Assembly: GCA_903829815.1 (NCBI GenBank) | Contig: CAIKRR010000057.1 | Location: 1 to 64,000, forward strand | Length of the DNA: 64,000 nucleotides | Direction: 5' to 3' | DNA from: an uncultured Pseudomonadota bacterium | GTDB lineage: Bacteria > Pseudomonadota > Gammaproteobacteria > Burkholderiales > SG8-39 | Shown here: piece after piece, positions 29,554-38,741 of the stretch | Layout: each line of letters starts with the position of its first letter | How positions within the stretch are numbered: position 1 is the first letter of the stretch | Position numbers and translations under genes: made by a program | Notes under the pieces: generated by a model | What the model was told of the DNA's origin: nothing | Database searches by the model: none | The model's input: only the letters and a program-made list of their open reading frames with translations

Positions 29554-30423
29554 ATGAGTACGCCCGCAGCTGACAAGCGAAGCTCTGTCGACGAGGGAGT
29601 CGCTGTCGAGGTGGGTGCCCCTGCAGGCAGGGGCACCGCTGCCGATGAGGAACGCTACCTGGTGCCCGGTCTTGAACGTGGTCTGAAGCTCCTGCAACTC
29701 TTTGATCGCGACCGTACCCGCATCGCGGCGGCCGAGGCAGCGCGGCTGCTCGATGTCCCGCGCTCATCGGCCTTCCGGCTGATCCAGACCCTGGAGCATC
29801 TGGGCTATCTGGAGCGCAGCGGCAACGACTACCGACTGGGTCCGTCGGTGATGCGCATGGGCTTCGAATACGTTGCTGCCCTGCCCATTACCGCTCTGGC
29901 GCGCCCCGTGGTCGAACGACTGCGCGATGAATCGGGCTGCACCGCGCAACTGGCGATCCGCGACGGTCGCGAGGTGGTCTACGTCATGCGCGAACTCGGA
30001 CCCTCGCATGTATCGAGCAACGTCGCGGTTGGCACCCGCCTGCCCGTACATGCAACCGTCCTGGGGCGGATGTTTCTCGCCCACCTGGGCGCGACGGCGA
30101 TCGCAGCGCTTTATGCCGGTGCAGCCCTTGAACGGTTTTCGGCGCACACGGTGACAACCATCGAGGGACTGCAACAACAAGCCCTGGCCGACCGTGCTCG
30201 CGGCCATGCCGTGAGCGAGTCGGACTTCGAAGGCGGCATCTCGGCCATCGCCGCACCGGTGCTCGACAGCCATGGCAGTGCGGTGGCAAGTCTGTCGGTA
30301 ACGCTTCTCGCGCCGAGCATTGGTTCGACCACCGAACGCGACCGCCTCATCGGTGTGGTGACTGGCGCCGCCCTAACCCTCTCGCATCGTCTCAACTACC
30401 GTGAAGACAGAGCATCGACATGA
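29554..30423 (+). CDS. IclR-family transcriptional regulator
   Basis: The 289-residue regulator has a low-complexity N terminus (about 35 residues), a winged HTH (RIAAAEAARLLDVPRSSAFRLIQTLEHLGYLERSGNDYRLG) and the IclR effector domain with VGTRLPVHATVLGRMFLAHL and the C-terminal SDFEGGISAIAAPVLDSHG. Members sense aromatic or organic acids. It sits inside the operon, so it probably autoregulates the whole unit through the inverted repeat at 24193. Its stop overlaps the next start (ATGA). A much longer open frame extends upstream but is a shadow of the hydrolase gene. Confidence 0.93.
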   Translation: MSTPAADKRSSVDEGVAVEVGAPAGRGTAADEERYLVPGLERGLKLLQLFDRDRTRIAAAEAARLLDVPRSSAFRLIQTLEHLGYLERSGNDYRLGPSVMRMGFEYVAALPITALARPVVERLRDESGCTAQLAIRDGREVVYVMRELGPSHVSSNVAVGTRLPVHATVLGRMFLAHLGATAIAALYAGAALERFSAHTVTTIEGLQQQALADRARGHAVSESDFEGGISAIAAPVLDSHGSAVASLSVTLLAPSIGSTTERDRLIGVVTGAALTLSHRLNYREDRAST

Positions 30424-32084
30424 CTGAATCCATCACCACCGGCGAACTGATTGCCCGGTTTCTCGAGTCGTGCGACGTGACGACCGTCTTCGGCGTGATC
30501 TCGATCCACAACATGCCGATTCTCGATGCCATTGCACGGCGCGGCAAGATCCGCTTCGTGCCCGCGCGCAGCGAACAGGGTGCCGCCAACATGGCCGACG
30601 CCCACGCACGCGTGAGCGGGGGCATCGGCGTGGTGATCTCGAGCACCGGCACCGCTGCGGGCAACACCTGCGGCTCGATGGTCGAGGCGCTCACCGCCGG
30701 CACGCCGCTCCTGCACATCACCGGACAGATCGAACGCGACTGGCTCGACCGTGGCTGGGGATTCATCCACGAAGCCCGTGATCAGCTGGCGATGATGAGT
30801 GCGGTATCCAAGCGCGCCTGGCGGGTCTGGTCGCCCGAGACGGCACTGGGTACGCTGCGCGAGGCCGTGCGCACGGCGCGCATGGCGCCCTCAGGACCCG
30901 TGGCCGTCGAAATTCCCATCGACGTACAGGCCGCGATGGTCGATTGCCCGGTCGATGGTGCTCTGGATGCCCTGCGACCAGCACCGGTGCCGCGGGTACC
31001 GTTTGATGAAGCCGCCCTGGAGCGTCTTGCCGTCGCCCTCGAACGGGCTCGACGCCCGCTGCTGTGGCTGGGTGGTGGCGCACGCGGCGCAACGGCCGAG
31101 GTTGCACAACTGATGGCACTTGGGTTTGGTGTTGTCACGAGCGTGCAGGGGCGCGGCATCGTCGATGAACGCCACCCGATGTCCCTCGGGGCCTACAACC
31201 TCTACCCCGAATCGGAGGCGCTCTACCAGAGCTGCGACGCGATGGTCGTGGTGGGCTCGCAACTGCGCAGCAACGAGACGCTGCGCTACCAGCTGAAACT
31301 GCCACGGCCCCTCTACCGGATCGATGCCGATGCGTCCAAGGACGGACGCGCCTACGCATCCGACCTCTTCGTGTGTGGCGATGCCGCTCTCGCCCTGGGG
31401 GCACTCGCCGAGCGACTGCGCACGCGCATGAGCATCGACCCGCGTTTCGCAACCGACCTGGCCGAGGCGAGGCGCGGTGCGACCGTACGCATTGCGGCCG
31501 GCCTGGGTCCCTACCAGGGTCTGGTCGATGCGCTCACCGCGGCGGTGGCCGCGCGCCCCTCGACCTGGGTGCGCGATGTCACCGTGTCAAACAGCACCTG
31601 GGGCAATCGGGCCGTGTTGCTCTCGGGCCCGCGCGAGGGCGTCCATGCCATGGGCGGTGGCATTGGCATGGGCATCCAGATGGCGGTTGGCGCGGCGCTC
31701 GCTGCCCCTGATCGCAAGACCCTGTGCCTGAGTGGCGATGGTGGCCTGATGGTGAACATCGGCGAACTCGCCACACTGGTGCAGGAGGACGTCGACGTGA
31801 CGCTTTTCGTCATGAACGACAAGGGCTATGGGGTCATCCGCAACATCCAGGATGCGCAATACGGCGGACGCAGGCACTATGTCGACCTGCATACGCCGCA
31901 GTTCGCAACGCTGGCGGCAGCACTGGGCCTGGCCTATCGCCGCATCGACCGTGCCGATGCATTTGCAACCCAGGTTCAGGCGGCCATCGATACCCGCGGT
32001 CCGATGCTGGTGGAAGTGGATATGACAGCCATCGGCCCCTATGCCAGCGCCTTTGCCGGCCCGCCCCTCAAGAAGACCGCCTGA
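30420..32084 (+). CDS. Thiamine-diphosphate-dependent enzyme (acetolactate synthase / 2-keto-acid decarboxylase family)
   Basis: The 554-residue product has the three-domain layout of the family. The N-terminal PYR domain carries the catalytic Glu in ARSEQGAANMADAHARVSGG. The central domain has LLWLGGGARG. The C-terminal PP domain has the ThDP/Mg motif SGDGGLMVNIGELATLVQ ending in FVMNDKGYG. The specificity of acetolactate synthase is not certain, and no small regulatory subunit is present, so decarboxylation or carboligation of a pathway 2-keto acid is more likely than branched-chain amino acid synthesis. The gene is translationally coupled to the IclR gene. Confidence 0.88.
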   Translation: MTESITTGELIARFLESCDVTTVFGVISIHNMPILDAIARRGKIRFVPARSEQGAANMADAHARVSGGIGVVISSTGTAAGNTCGSMVEALTAGTPLLHITGQIERDWLDRGWGFIHEARDQLAMMSAVSKRAWRVWSPETALGTLREAVRTARMAPSGPVAVEIPIDVQAAMVDCPVDGALDALRPAPVPRVPFDEAALERLAVALERARRPLLWLGGGARGATAEVAQLMALGFGVVTSVQGRGIVDERHPMSLGAYNLYPESEALYQSCDAMVVVGSQLRSNETLRYQLKLPRPLYRIDADASKDGRAYASDLFVCGDAALALGALAERLRTRMSIDPRFATDLAEARRGATVRIAAGLGPYQGLVDALTAAVAARPSTWVRDVTVSNSTWGNRAVLLSGPREGVHAMGGGIGMGIQMAVGAALAAPDRKTLCLSGDGGLMVNIGELATLVQEDVDVTLFVMNDKGYGVIRNIQDAQYGGRRHYVDLHTPQFATLAAALGLAYRRIDRADAFATQVQAAIDTRGPMLVEVDMTAIGPYASAFAGPPLKKTA

Positions 32085-32138
32085 ACACCCGCGCCGGGCA
32101 CGATCACGCGCAGTAGTGCGACACAGGAGAAGACGAGC

Positions 32139-32933
32139 ATGAACATACTGATGATTGGCGGTGGGGCCATCGGCCGCGAAATCCTCAAGCACATCGCCAA
32201 TGACCCTCAATTGAAGGTGACCCATGTGCTGGACATCCCGGCTGCACACGCCGATCTGCGGCTGCGCCTGCCCGCCTCGATCCGCCTGATCGGATCGCTC
32301 GATGAACTCGACATCCGCCCCGATCATGTCATCGAGTGTGCCGGACATGCCGCCGTGAAGTCTGCGGTGCCTGCGCTCCTGCGCCAGGGCATCGACGTAT
32401 CGCTGGTATCGGTGGGGTCGCTCGCCGAAGAAGGGCTGGCCGAATCGCTCGAAGCAGCCGCACGCGAAGGGGGTGCGCAACTCACGCTCATCTCGGGCGC
32501 CATCGCCGGCATCGACGCCATTGCATCGGCCCGGGTGGGTGGGCTCGACTCGGTGGTCTACACTGGACGCAAGCCGCCGGTGGGTTGGCTCGGCACCCCT
32601 GCCGAAAAAGTCTGCAATCTCGCCACCCTCACCGAAGCCACCGTCATCTTCGAGGGTAGTGCCGGCGAGGCAGCACGCCTCTACCCCAAGAATGCCAACG
32701 TCGCGGCCACCGTGTCGCTCGCCGGCGTCGGGCTCGACAAGACCCGCGCCACGCTCATCGCCGACCCCGGTGTCACGCGCAACATCCATCATGTGAAGGC
32801 AAGCGGCGCCTTTGGTGACCTCGAGATCACGATCTCGGGGCATGCGCTCGCCGACAACCCCAAGACCTCGGCGCTGGCTGCCTACAGCGCCGTGCGTGCG
32901 CTGCGCAGCCTCAGCGCACCGGTGGTGATCTGA
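32139..32933 (+). CDS. nadX: Aspartate dehydrogenase-like NAD(P)-dependent enzyme
   Basis: The 264-residue product begins with the nucleotide-binding MNILMIGGGAIGREILKHI. It has family segments SGAIAGIDAIASARVGGLDSV, YTGRKPP, YPKNANVAATVSLAGVGLDKT and NIHHVKASGAFG, the last holding the catalytic His. AspDH converts L-aspartate to iminoaspartate and ammonia (or the reverse) with NAD(P). In NAD biosynthesis it would sit with nadA/nadC; here it sits in a catabolic operon, so release of ammonia from an amino-acid-like intermediate is an alternative. AGGAGA precedes ATG 32139. Confidence 0.88.
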   Translation: MNILMIGGGAIGREILKHIANDPQLKVTHVLDIPAAHADLRLRLPASIRLIGSLDELDIRPDHVIECAGHAAVKSAVPALLRQGIDVSLVSVGSLAEEGLAESLEAAAREGGAQLTLISGAIAGIDAIASARVGGLDSVVYTGRKPPVGWLGTPAEKVCNLATLTEATVIFEGSAGEAARLYPKNANVAATVSLAGVGLDKTRATLIADPGVTRNIHHVKASGAFGDLEITISGHALADNPKTSALAAYSAVRALRSLSAPVVI

Positions 32934-32954
32934 CCCCCTGCAAGGAGAACCGAC

Positions 32955-33923
32955 ATGAGCATCGAAGGTATCGAGGAAGTTGTCTATGGCGTCGAAGATC
33001 TCGCCAAGGCCGAACAGTTCTGGACTGACTGGGGCTTGCGCCTGGCTGCGAGCAGCGCCACCGAACTGGACTTTCGTACGCTCAACGGTTGTGCCGTACG
33101 CGTACGCGCGGCCGCCGATCCCAGCCTGCCACCTGCCATCGAAGCGGGCTCGACCGTGCGTGAAGTCGTCTGGTGTGTCGACAGCCCAACCGACCTTGAT
33201 GCGCTCGCCCGCCACGCTGGCATCACGCGCCGTGACACGTCCGAGGGCAGCGAGTGCGTCGCCACCGACCCCAATGGCCTTGCCATCCGGTTTCGCGTCT
33301 CGACGAAGAAGGCAGTCGATGTCGCTGGCAGCCCCAGCAACAACTGGGGTTCGCCCCAGCGCATCAACCAGCCCAGCCGCATCTACGAACGGGCCGAACC
33401 GATCGAGATCGGTCATGTCGTATTCTTCACCGACAAGCTCCAGGCCTGCGAAGACTTCTATGTGGCACTGGGATTTGTCGTATCCGATCGCTACCCGGGA
33501 CGCGCAATCTTCCTGCGCGCCTCACCCACGGGGGGACATCATGATCTGTTCCTGCTGCAGATACCGGGTGGGAAGCCTGGCCTCAACCACGTGGCGTTCT
33601 CGGTGCGCGACATCCACGAAGTCTTTGGTGGCGGGCTTCACATCAGCCGCTGCGGCTGGGAAACCCAACTCGGACCGGGCCGTCATCCGATCTCGTCGGC
33701 CTACTTCTGGTATGTGAAGACCCCCTGCGGCGGTCTGGCCGAATACAACGCCGACGAGGACATGCTCACGGCCGACTGGCACCCACGCGAATTCACCCCC
33801 TCGAACGAGGCCTTTGCCGAATGGGCGATCGAGGGGGGCCTTGATGGCAACACACGCCGTCAGCTGGCCGCAGGCGGCGATGCCATTGTCGCGGGAAAAT
33901 TCGGCACCGAACGGCGCAACTGA
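32955..33923 (+). CDS. Two-domain VOC-superfamily protein (extradiol dioxygenase-like)
   Basis: The 322-residue product contains two VOC modules, about residues 1-120 and 145-270. The second carries the metal-ligand triad of type I extradiol dioxygenases: His in EIGHVVFF, His in GLNHVAFSV and Glu in CGGLAEYNAD. The first domain lacks obvious ligands, as in two-domain ring-cleaving dioxygenases. Meta-cleavage of a catecholic intermediate is therefore plausible. AAGGAG precedes ATG 32955. It is the last gene of the operon and is followed by a 9-bp hairpin. Confidence 0.82.
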   Translation: MSIEGIEEVVYGVEDLAKAEQFWTDWGLRLAASSATELDFRTLNGCAVRVRAAADPSLPPAIEAGSTVREVVWCVDSPTDLDALARHAGITRRDTSEGSECVATDPNGLAIRFRVSTKKAVDVAGSPSNNWGSPQRINQPSRIYERAEPIEIGHVVFFTDKLQACEDFYVALGFVVSDRYPGRAIFLRASPTGGHHDLFLLQIPGGKPGLNHVAFSVRDIHEVFGGGLHISRCGWETQLGPGRHPISSAYFWYVKTPCGGLAEYNADEDMLTADWHPREFTPSNEAFAEWAIEGGLDGNTRRQLAAGGDAIVAGKFGTERRN

Positions 33924-33929
33924 TCGACT

Positions 33930-33959
33930 GCGCCGCCCCCGATCAATCTTGGGCGGCGC
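33930..33959 (+). terminator. Hairpin between convergent genes
   Basis: GCGCCGCCC (33930-33938) pairs with GGGCGGCGC (33951-33959) around a 12-base loop. There is no T tract on either strand, so it is a weak candidate, but its place directly after the operon's last stop and before a convergent gene supports termination. Confidence 0.5.
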
Positions 33960-34003
33960 GGCGAATACGAACGTGCAGACGACCTGAATCGAGCCCGACG
34001 CGC

Positions 34004-35035
34004 TCAGACCTTGAGCGTGCGCTCGGTCGCCCGCACCAGCAACTCGTACAGCGCCTTTTCCTCCGGCTTGCGGCTGCTCACCTCAGGCCCGATCGAGGCC
34101 ATCATGCGATTGACCTGCGCCCGTTCTTCATCGCTGATGGTCGTAACCTCGCCACCACCCTTGAGCCAGCCGGCACGCGCATTGGCGTAATCATCGATTG
34201 CCCAGCCGCCGATTTCGGCGCTCACCTTGCGCCCGGCATCGACCACGATCTTCTGCACATCGGGCGAAAGCTTGTCGAACCACAACTTGGACACGATGCT
34301 CATGCTCACCACCATCGAGTGACCCGTTTCGAGATAGTACTTGGCCGAGTCGTAGTAGCGCATCGGCGTCACCACCGGCACGCTGCTCATCATGCCGTCG
34401 ATGGTGCCCTGCTGCAGGGCGGGCAGCACCTCACCGAGTGACATGGGAATAGGATTGGCCTTGATACGACGCATTTCCTCACGGTCCATGTCGGCGGCCA
34501 GCACACGGATCTTGCGCCCCTCGAGATCGGACATCTTCGCCGCACGGGTGCGGGTCACGAAACCGGCCGAACCGAGCACGTAGAGCCCCAGGCCCTTGAT
34601 GCCCTTGTTCGCACCAAGCGCGAGAAAGGCTGCATTGAATTCCGGGTCTTGCAAGGCACGGTGCGCATGCGCCATGTCACGAAAGATGCCCGGCGCCGAG
34701 GGGATCTCGAAGCGCGAGTCGATACCGGCGAGAAATTGCGGCGGTCCGGCCCAGGCCTGGATCGACCCGAACTGGGTGCCCTCGATCTGGCGGGGTATCG
34801 AACCGAGCTGGCTCGCCGGGTAGACCTCACCGCGCAGCTTGCCACCGGTTGCCTGTGACACCTCGGCGGCGAAGCGCCGCAGCCACTCGTGCTGCACTTC
34901 ATTCACGGTGGCGGTCGAGAGCTTCATCACCGAGCCCCCGCTCTCCTGCGCGAACGCGCCTCGAGCCCCACCCAATCCGGCGAGCACGGTGGCTCCCGCA
35001 GCTGCGCCCAGGGCGCGACGTCTTGCTGAATGCAT
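34004..35035 (-). CDS. TRAP transporter substrate-binding protein, DctP family, lone
   Basis: The 343-residue periplasmic protein has a Tat-like signal (MHSARRRALGAAAGATVLAGL... ending AFAQ). The DctP signature includes KLSTATVNEVQHEWLRRFA, GKLRGEVYPASQLGS, DLEGRKIRVLAADMDRE and LPALQQGTIDGMMSSVPVVTP. AGGAGA precedes the ATG at 35035; the frame is open further upstream but that part lies in the next gene's terminator-proximal region. No DctQ or DctM permease is present. It lies 37 bases downstream of the molybdenum-hydroxylase gene on the same strand, so both may share a transcript and a substrate. Confidence 0.9.
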   Translation of the reverse strand: MHSARRRALGAAAGATVLAGLGGARGAFAQESGGSVMKLSTATVNEVQHEWLRRFAAEVSQATGGKLRGEVYPASQLGSIPRQIEGTQFGSIQAWAGPPQFLAGIDSRFEIPSAPGIFRDMAHAHRALQDPEFNAAFLALGANKGIKGLGLYVLGSAGFVTRTRAAKMSDLEGRKIRVLAADMDREEMRRIKANPIPMSLGEVLPALQQGTIDGMMSSVPVVTPMRYYDSAKYYLETGHSMVVSMSIVSKLWFDKLSPDVQKIVVDAGRKVSAEIGGWAIDDYANARAGWLKGGGEVTTISDEERAQVNRMMASIGPEVSSRKPEEKALYELLVRATERTLKV

Positions 35036-35072
35036 GGCTGTCTCCTCTCTTCTTGTGGGCATCGACTGCAGG

Positions 35073-37418
35073 TCACACGCTGGCATGCGCTCCGGCTTTG
35101 CGCAAGTGCCAGGCCAGTCGCTGCGGCAGTAGCGGCGTCTCGTTGAAGCGAATCCCGAAGGGGCTGAGTGCATCTTCGATGGCGCTGGTGATCGCGGCAG
35201 CAGCCGGAATGGTACCGCCCTCGCCTGCGCCCTTGACGCCCAGCGGATTGAGCGGCGACGGGGTCTCGATGTGCGTCATCAGTACCTCGGGCACATCGGT
35301 GGCCATCGGCATCGTGTAATCGGCAAAAGTCGTCGTCGTCGGTTGCGCCTGGTCGTCGTAGCCCAGGAATTCGTAGAGCGCATTGCCTATACCGTGTGCC
35401 ACCCCACCCTGAATCTGACCGTCGACCAGCATCGGGTTGATGAGCACACCCGAATCATGCGCCACCACGTAGCGCACGATCTTCACCCGCCCGGTATGGA
35501 TGTCGACCTCGACCTCGACCACATGACTGCCGTTGCAGTAGGTGGAGCGCTCGGGCGAGAAGTACACCGTCTCCTCCATGCCGCACGTGACCCCTTCAGG
35601 AAAGGAAAAGCCGGGCATGCCCTGCGAGATGCGCGCCAGCTGCGAGAACGTCTTGTGTCGTCCGGGTATGCCCTTCACCTGAACCTGCCCGCGCACCAGT
35701 TCGAGATCTTCCTCGCTCGCTTCGAGCAGATGCGAGGCAAGCTTGAGCAACTTGCCGCGCACCGTCTTTGCCGCCGTATTCACCGAGTTGCCAGCATTCA
35801 CCGTGACCCGACTGGCAAAGGTACCCACTCCCATGGCGATCGCATCGGTATCGGCAATCACCACATCGATCAGATCGGGGTCGGCGCCGAGATGATCGGC
35901 GGTGATCTGCGCCCAGATCGTCTTGTGCCCCTGACCCTGAGCGCCCGCGCCACAGATCACGGTGATACGACCGTTCTGCTGTACCCGCACCGTGGCACCC
36001 TCGAAGGGCCCCAGACCCGTGCCCTCGACATAGTTGCCGATGCCGATCCCCAGATAGCGCCCTTCGGCTCGAGCCGCGGCCTGTCGTGCCGCAAACCCGG
36101 CCCAATCGGCCAGTTCGAGCGCCTTGGCCTGACACAGGGGGTAATCACCCGAGTCGTAGATCACCGGTTTGCCATCGCGATAGATGAAGCCCACCGGGTA
36201 GGGCATCTGGTGCGACTGCACGAGGTTGCGGCGACGGATCTCGTCACGACTGATACCCAGCACCTGGGCGGCACGATCCATCGTGCGCTCCATCGCAAAC
36301 ACCCCTTGCGGCCGCCCGGCACCGCGCATCGGCGTGGTCGGCACCTTGTTGGTGTAGACCACCTTGAGGGTGAGTTCGATGTTCGGCACCACATAGGGGC
36401 CGGGTGTGGTGGTCACTGCGATGTAGGGCATGATGATGCCCCAGGGCACGAAAGCCCCGGTGTCGTGAATCATCTCGAAGCGCAGCCCGAGAATGTGCCC
36501 TCCGGCGTCGAGTGCCAGTTCGACATCCCAGTACTGGTCACGCTCCTGCGTGGCCGTCAGAAAGTGCTCGCGCCGATCTTCGATCCACTTGACTGGTCGC
36601 CCGAGGACCACGGCGGCGTGCGCGACGATGGCCTGCTCGCCATAGACGATGGTCTTGGGGCCAAAGCCGCCGCCGACATCGGGATTCACAACCCGCAGTC
36701 GTTCAGGATCCCATTCGAGCAGATCGACCAAGGTCGTCTTTTCCAGAAAAGGCGACTGCCCGGCACACCAGCTGGTGAGCCGGCCGCCAATCGGGTCGCA
36801 GGCCGCCACAGTGGCACGCCCTTCGATCGGCTGCCCCGACCCACGATGCTGGTAGTAGCGCTCGCGCACGACATGCGCAGCGCGTGCAAACGCCGCCGTC
36901 GTGTCTCCGCACGACATCTTCACCAGCGCAGCAAGATTGTCACGGCCATCGGTATGGCAGAGGGGTGAGCCCTCACGCAGGGCCTCGCGGCAGTCGGCCA
37001 CGACAGGCAGCACCTCCCAGTCGACCAGCACCGTCTCTGCCGCATCTTCGGCGATGTGGCGGCTGTCGGCGATGACCACGGCAACCGCTTCGCCAACGTA
37101 GCAAACCTCGGTCGACGCCAGGCACTGCGCGGTACGCGGATCACGCAGTGCCGGATTGGGCACCAGCAGCGGAATGGGCGCCTGCAAGGCTGCGGGCAGA
37201 TCGGCACAGACCAGCACCGAGTGCACACCCGGCATCGCACGAGCCCGTGAGGCATCAATCGACCGGATGCGCGCGTGCGCGTACGGACTGCGCACGAACG
37301 ATGCGTGCAGCATGTCCGGCAGATGGATGTCATCAACGTAGCGACCCTCGCCACGCAGCAACGACGGATCTTCGGTGCGGCGCATGCGCGCGCCAATGAA
37401 AGGAAGGCCTGCACTCAT
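35073..37418 (-). CDS. Molybdenum-hydroxylase large subunit (xanthine dehydrogenase / CoxL family) (1), lone
   Basis: The 781-residue product binds the molybdopterin cofactor. It opens with FIGARMRRTEDPSLLRGEGRYVDDI, contains VVNPDVGGGFGPK, MRGAGRPQGVFAMERTMD and a GAGAQGQGHKT loop, and the active-site Glu in GVKGAGEGGTIPAAAAI. The family hydroxylates N-heteroaromatics, purines or aldehydes, or oxidises CO; the AYRCSR loop of true CO dehydrogenase is absent. Such enzymes normally need a 2Fe-2S subunit and an FAD subunit, and neither gene is adjacent. ATG 37418 is the family start; a GTG at 37457 is possible. Confidence 0.9.
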   Translation of the reverse strand: MSAGLPFIGARMRRTEDPSLLRGEGRYVDDIHLPDMLHASFVRSPYAHARIRSIDASRARAMPGVHSVLVCADLPAALQAPIPLLVPNPALRDPRTAQCLASTEVCYVGEAVAVVIADSRHIAEDAAETVLVDWEVLPVVADCREALREGSPLCHTDGRDNLAALVKMSCGDTTAAFARAAHVVRERYYQHRGSGQPIEGRATVAACDPIGGRLTSWCAGQSPFLEKTTLVDLLEWDPERLRVVNPDVGGGFGPKTIVYGEQAIVAHAAVVLGRPVKWIEDRREHFLTATQERDQYWDVELALDAGGHILGLRFEMIHDTGAFVPWGIIMPYIAVTTTPGPYVVPNIELTLKVVYTNKVPTTPMRGAGRPQGVFAMERTMDRAAQVLGISRDEIRRRNLVQSHQMPYPVGFIYRDGKPVIYDSGDYPLCQAKALELADWAGFAARQAAARAEGRYLGIGIGNYVEGTGLGPFEGATVRVQQNGRITVICGAGAQGQGHKTIWAQITADHLGADPDLIDVVIADTDAIAMGVGTFASRVTVNAGNSVNTAAKTVRGKLLKLASHLLEASEEDLELVRGQVQVKGIPGRHKTFSQLARISQGMPGFSFPEGVTCGMEETVYFSPERSTYCNGSHVVEVEVDIHTGRVKIVRYVVAHDSGVLINPMLVDGQIQGGVAHGIGNALYEFLGYDDQAQPTTTTFADYTMPMATDVPEVLMTHIETPSPLNPLGVKGAGEGGTIPAAAAITSAIEDALSPFGIRFNETPLLPQRLAWHLRKAGAHASV

Positions 37419-37526
37419 TGCGGTTGCCGTCTCCTGCCTGAAAGCTGCGGACCTCACACGGGCCCTCGTGCAGACTATTCTAAACGCAGGTCATGTGATC
37501 GTGACGCCCTGTTGGCGCTATCGGCT

Positions 37527-38741
37527 TCAGCGACCGCCGTACACGTAATCGCGAGTCATCGGCAGCGGGCTTTCGAGCGACTCGCCCTTCTTGTTGCACA
37601 GGATCTGATAAAGGTTGATCCAGTTGCGCGAGAAGGCATAGGCACAACCCATCAGATAGATCGACCAGATGCGATAGCGACGCTCGCCCACGATGCGAAC
37701 GCCCGCCTCGCGGTTGGCCTCGAGTCGCTCCGCCCAGGCACGACAGGTGTCGGCATAGTGCCGCCGCAGCGACTCGACGTCGGCCACCTCGAGGCCGGCC
37801 CGCTCGATTTCGAGCGTCACGAGCGAGAGATGTTCGAGTTGCCCGCCAGGGAAGACATATCGCTCGATGAAGTCACCGGCGCCGAACCCCACTTCGCGCC
37901 CATCGATATTGCCGGCCGTGATGCCCTGGTTCATCACCAGCCCATCATCGGCAAGCAGTTCGCAAAGGCGGGAAAAGTAGGTACGCAGGTTATGGCGCCC
38001 CACATGTTCGAACATGCCGACGCTGGAGATACGATCGTAGACCCCACGGCCCGGAATGTCGCGGTAGTCCTGCAGACGCACCTCGCAGCGCCCCTCGAGA
38101 CCCTCCCGGCGGATGAGTTCGCGGGTGTACTCGAACTGTCGCTCGCTCAAGGTGACACCGGTGGCCTGCGCACCGTAGTGCTTTGCAGCACGCACGATCA
38201 TTGCGCCCCAGCCGCAGCCGATATCGAGAAAGCGATGCCCCGGTCGAACCTGCAATTTGGTGAGGATGTGATCGAGCTTGTTCAACTGAGCCTGCTCCAG
38301 CGTGTCCTCGCTCGAGCGATAGTAGGCGCATGAATACACCATGCGCCTGTCGAGAAACAGTTGGTAGAACCCGTTGGACACATCTTAGTGGTACTCGATC
38401 GCGCGCTTGTCACGCGCCCGGGTGTGCTTCAGACGGGCGGCGAAATCGAGCAGCCGCCCCTGCGCCTTGCCACCGGCACGCGCGAGTTTCTCGGCGGCCT
38501 CGAAGATGTCGCTGAGGCGCCCCTGCACATCGATGTGGCCTTCCACATACGCCTCGCCAAGTTTCATCAGGTCGGTGTTGATGAGCCAACCCGCCGATGA
38601 GGCACACGGTACGTGCAACTTGACCCGCGGCCTGTCACCCAGAGGATAGGTCTGACCATTCCACAAGGTGAGTTCGATCGGAATGTCGTGCCGGGCGCGC
38701 AGATTGGCCGCGACGCTTGCGAGTTTTCTGTCAAACAGCAT
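37527..38741 (-). pseudogene. cfa: Cyclopropane-fatty-acyl-phospholipid synthase gene interrupted by an in-frame TAA
   Basis: Read from ATG 38741 (GGGAGG upstream) the gene would encode 404 residues, the usual Cfa length. The N-terminal part (MLFDRKLASVAANLRARHDIP, LMKLGEAYVEGHIDVQG) runs in the same frame into a TAA at 38385-38387. Without a shift the sequence continues DVSNGFYQLFLDRRMVYSCAYY, then the SAM-binding LDIGCGWGAMIVRAAKHYG and the C-terminal half. In intact homologues the position is Tyr in the conserved H-Y-D-V-S/G-N motif, so one base change from TAT or TAC explains the stop. A restart at GTG 38381 would give an N-terminally truncated methyltransferase. Sequencing error cannot be excluded. 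Confidence 0.88.

Noticed and set aside
31587-33416. A 609-codon open frame on the minus strand opposite the ThDP, AspDH and VOC genes
   Set aside because: It has no recognisable domain, is rich in Arg/Gly/His, and lies opposite three well-supported genes; long antisense frames are expected in GC-rich DNA.
35271-36968. A 565-codon plus-strand open frame opposite the first molybdenum-hydroxylase gene
   Set aside because: Composition (His/Arg-rich, no domain) and full overlap with a conserved enzyme mark it as a shadow frame. The same holds for 49499-51136 and 39914-41293.
35073-37418. Assignment of the molybdenum hydroxylase as aerobic CO dehydrogenase (coxL)
   Set aside because: The form I active-site loop AYRCSR is missing and there are no coxM or coxS genes.
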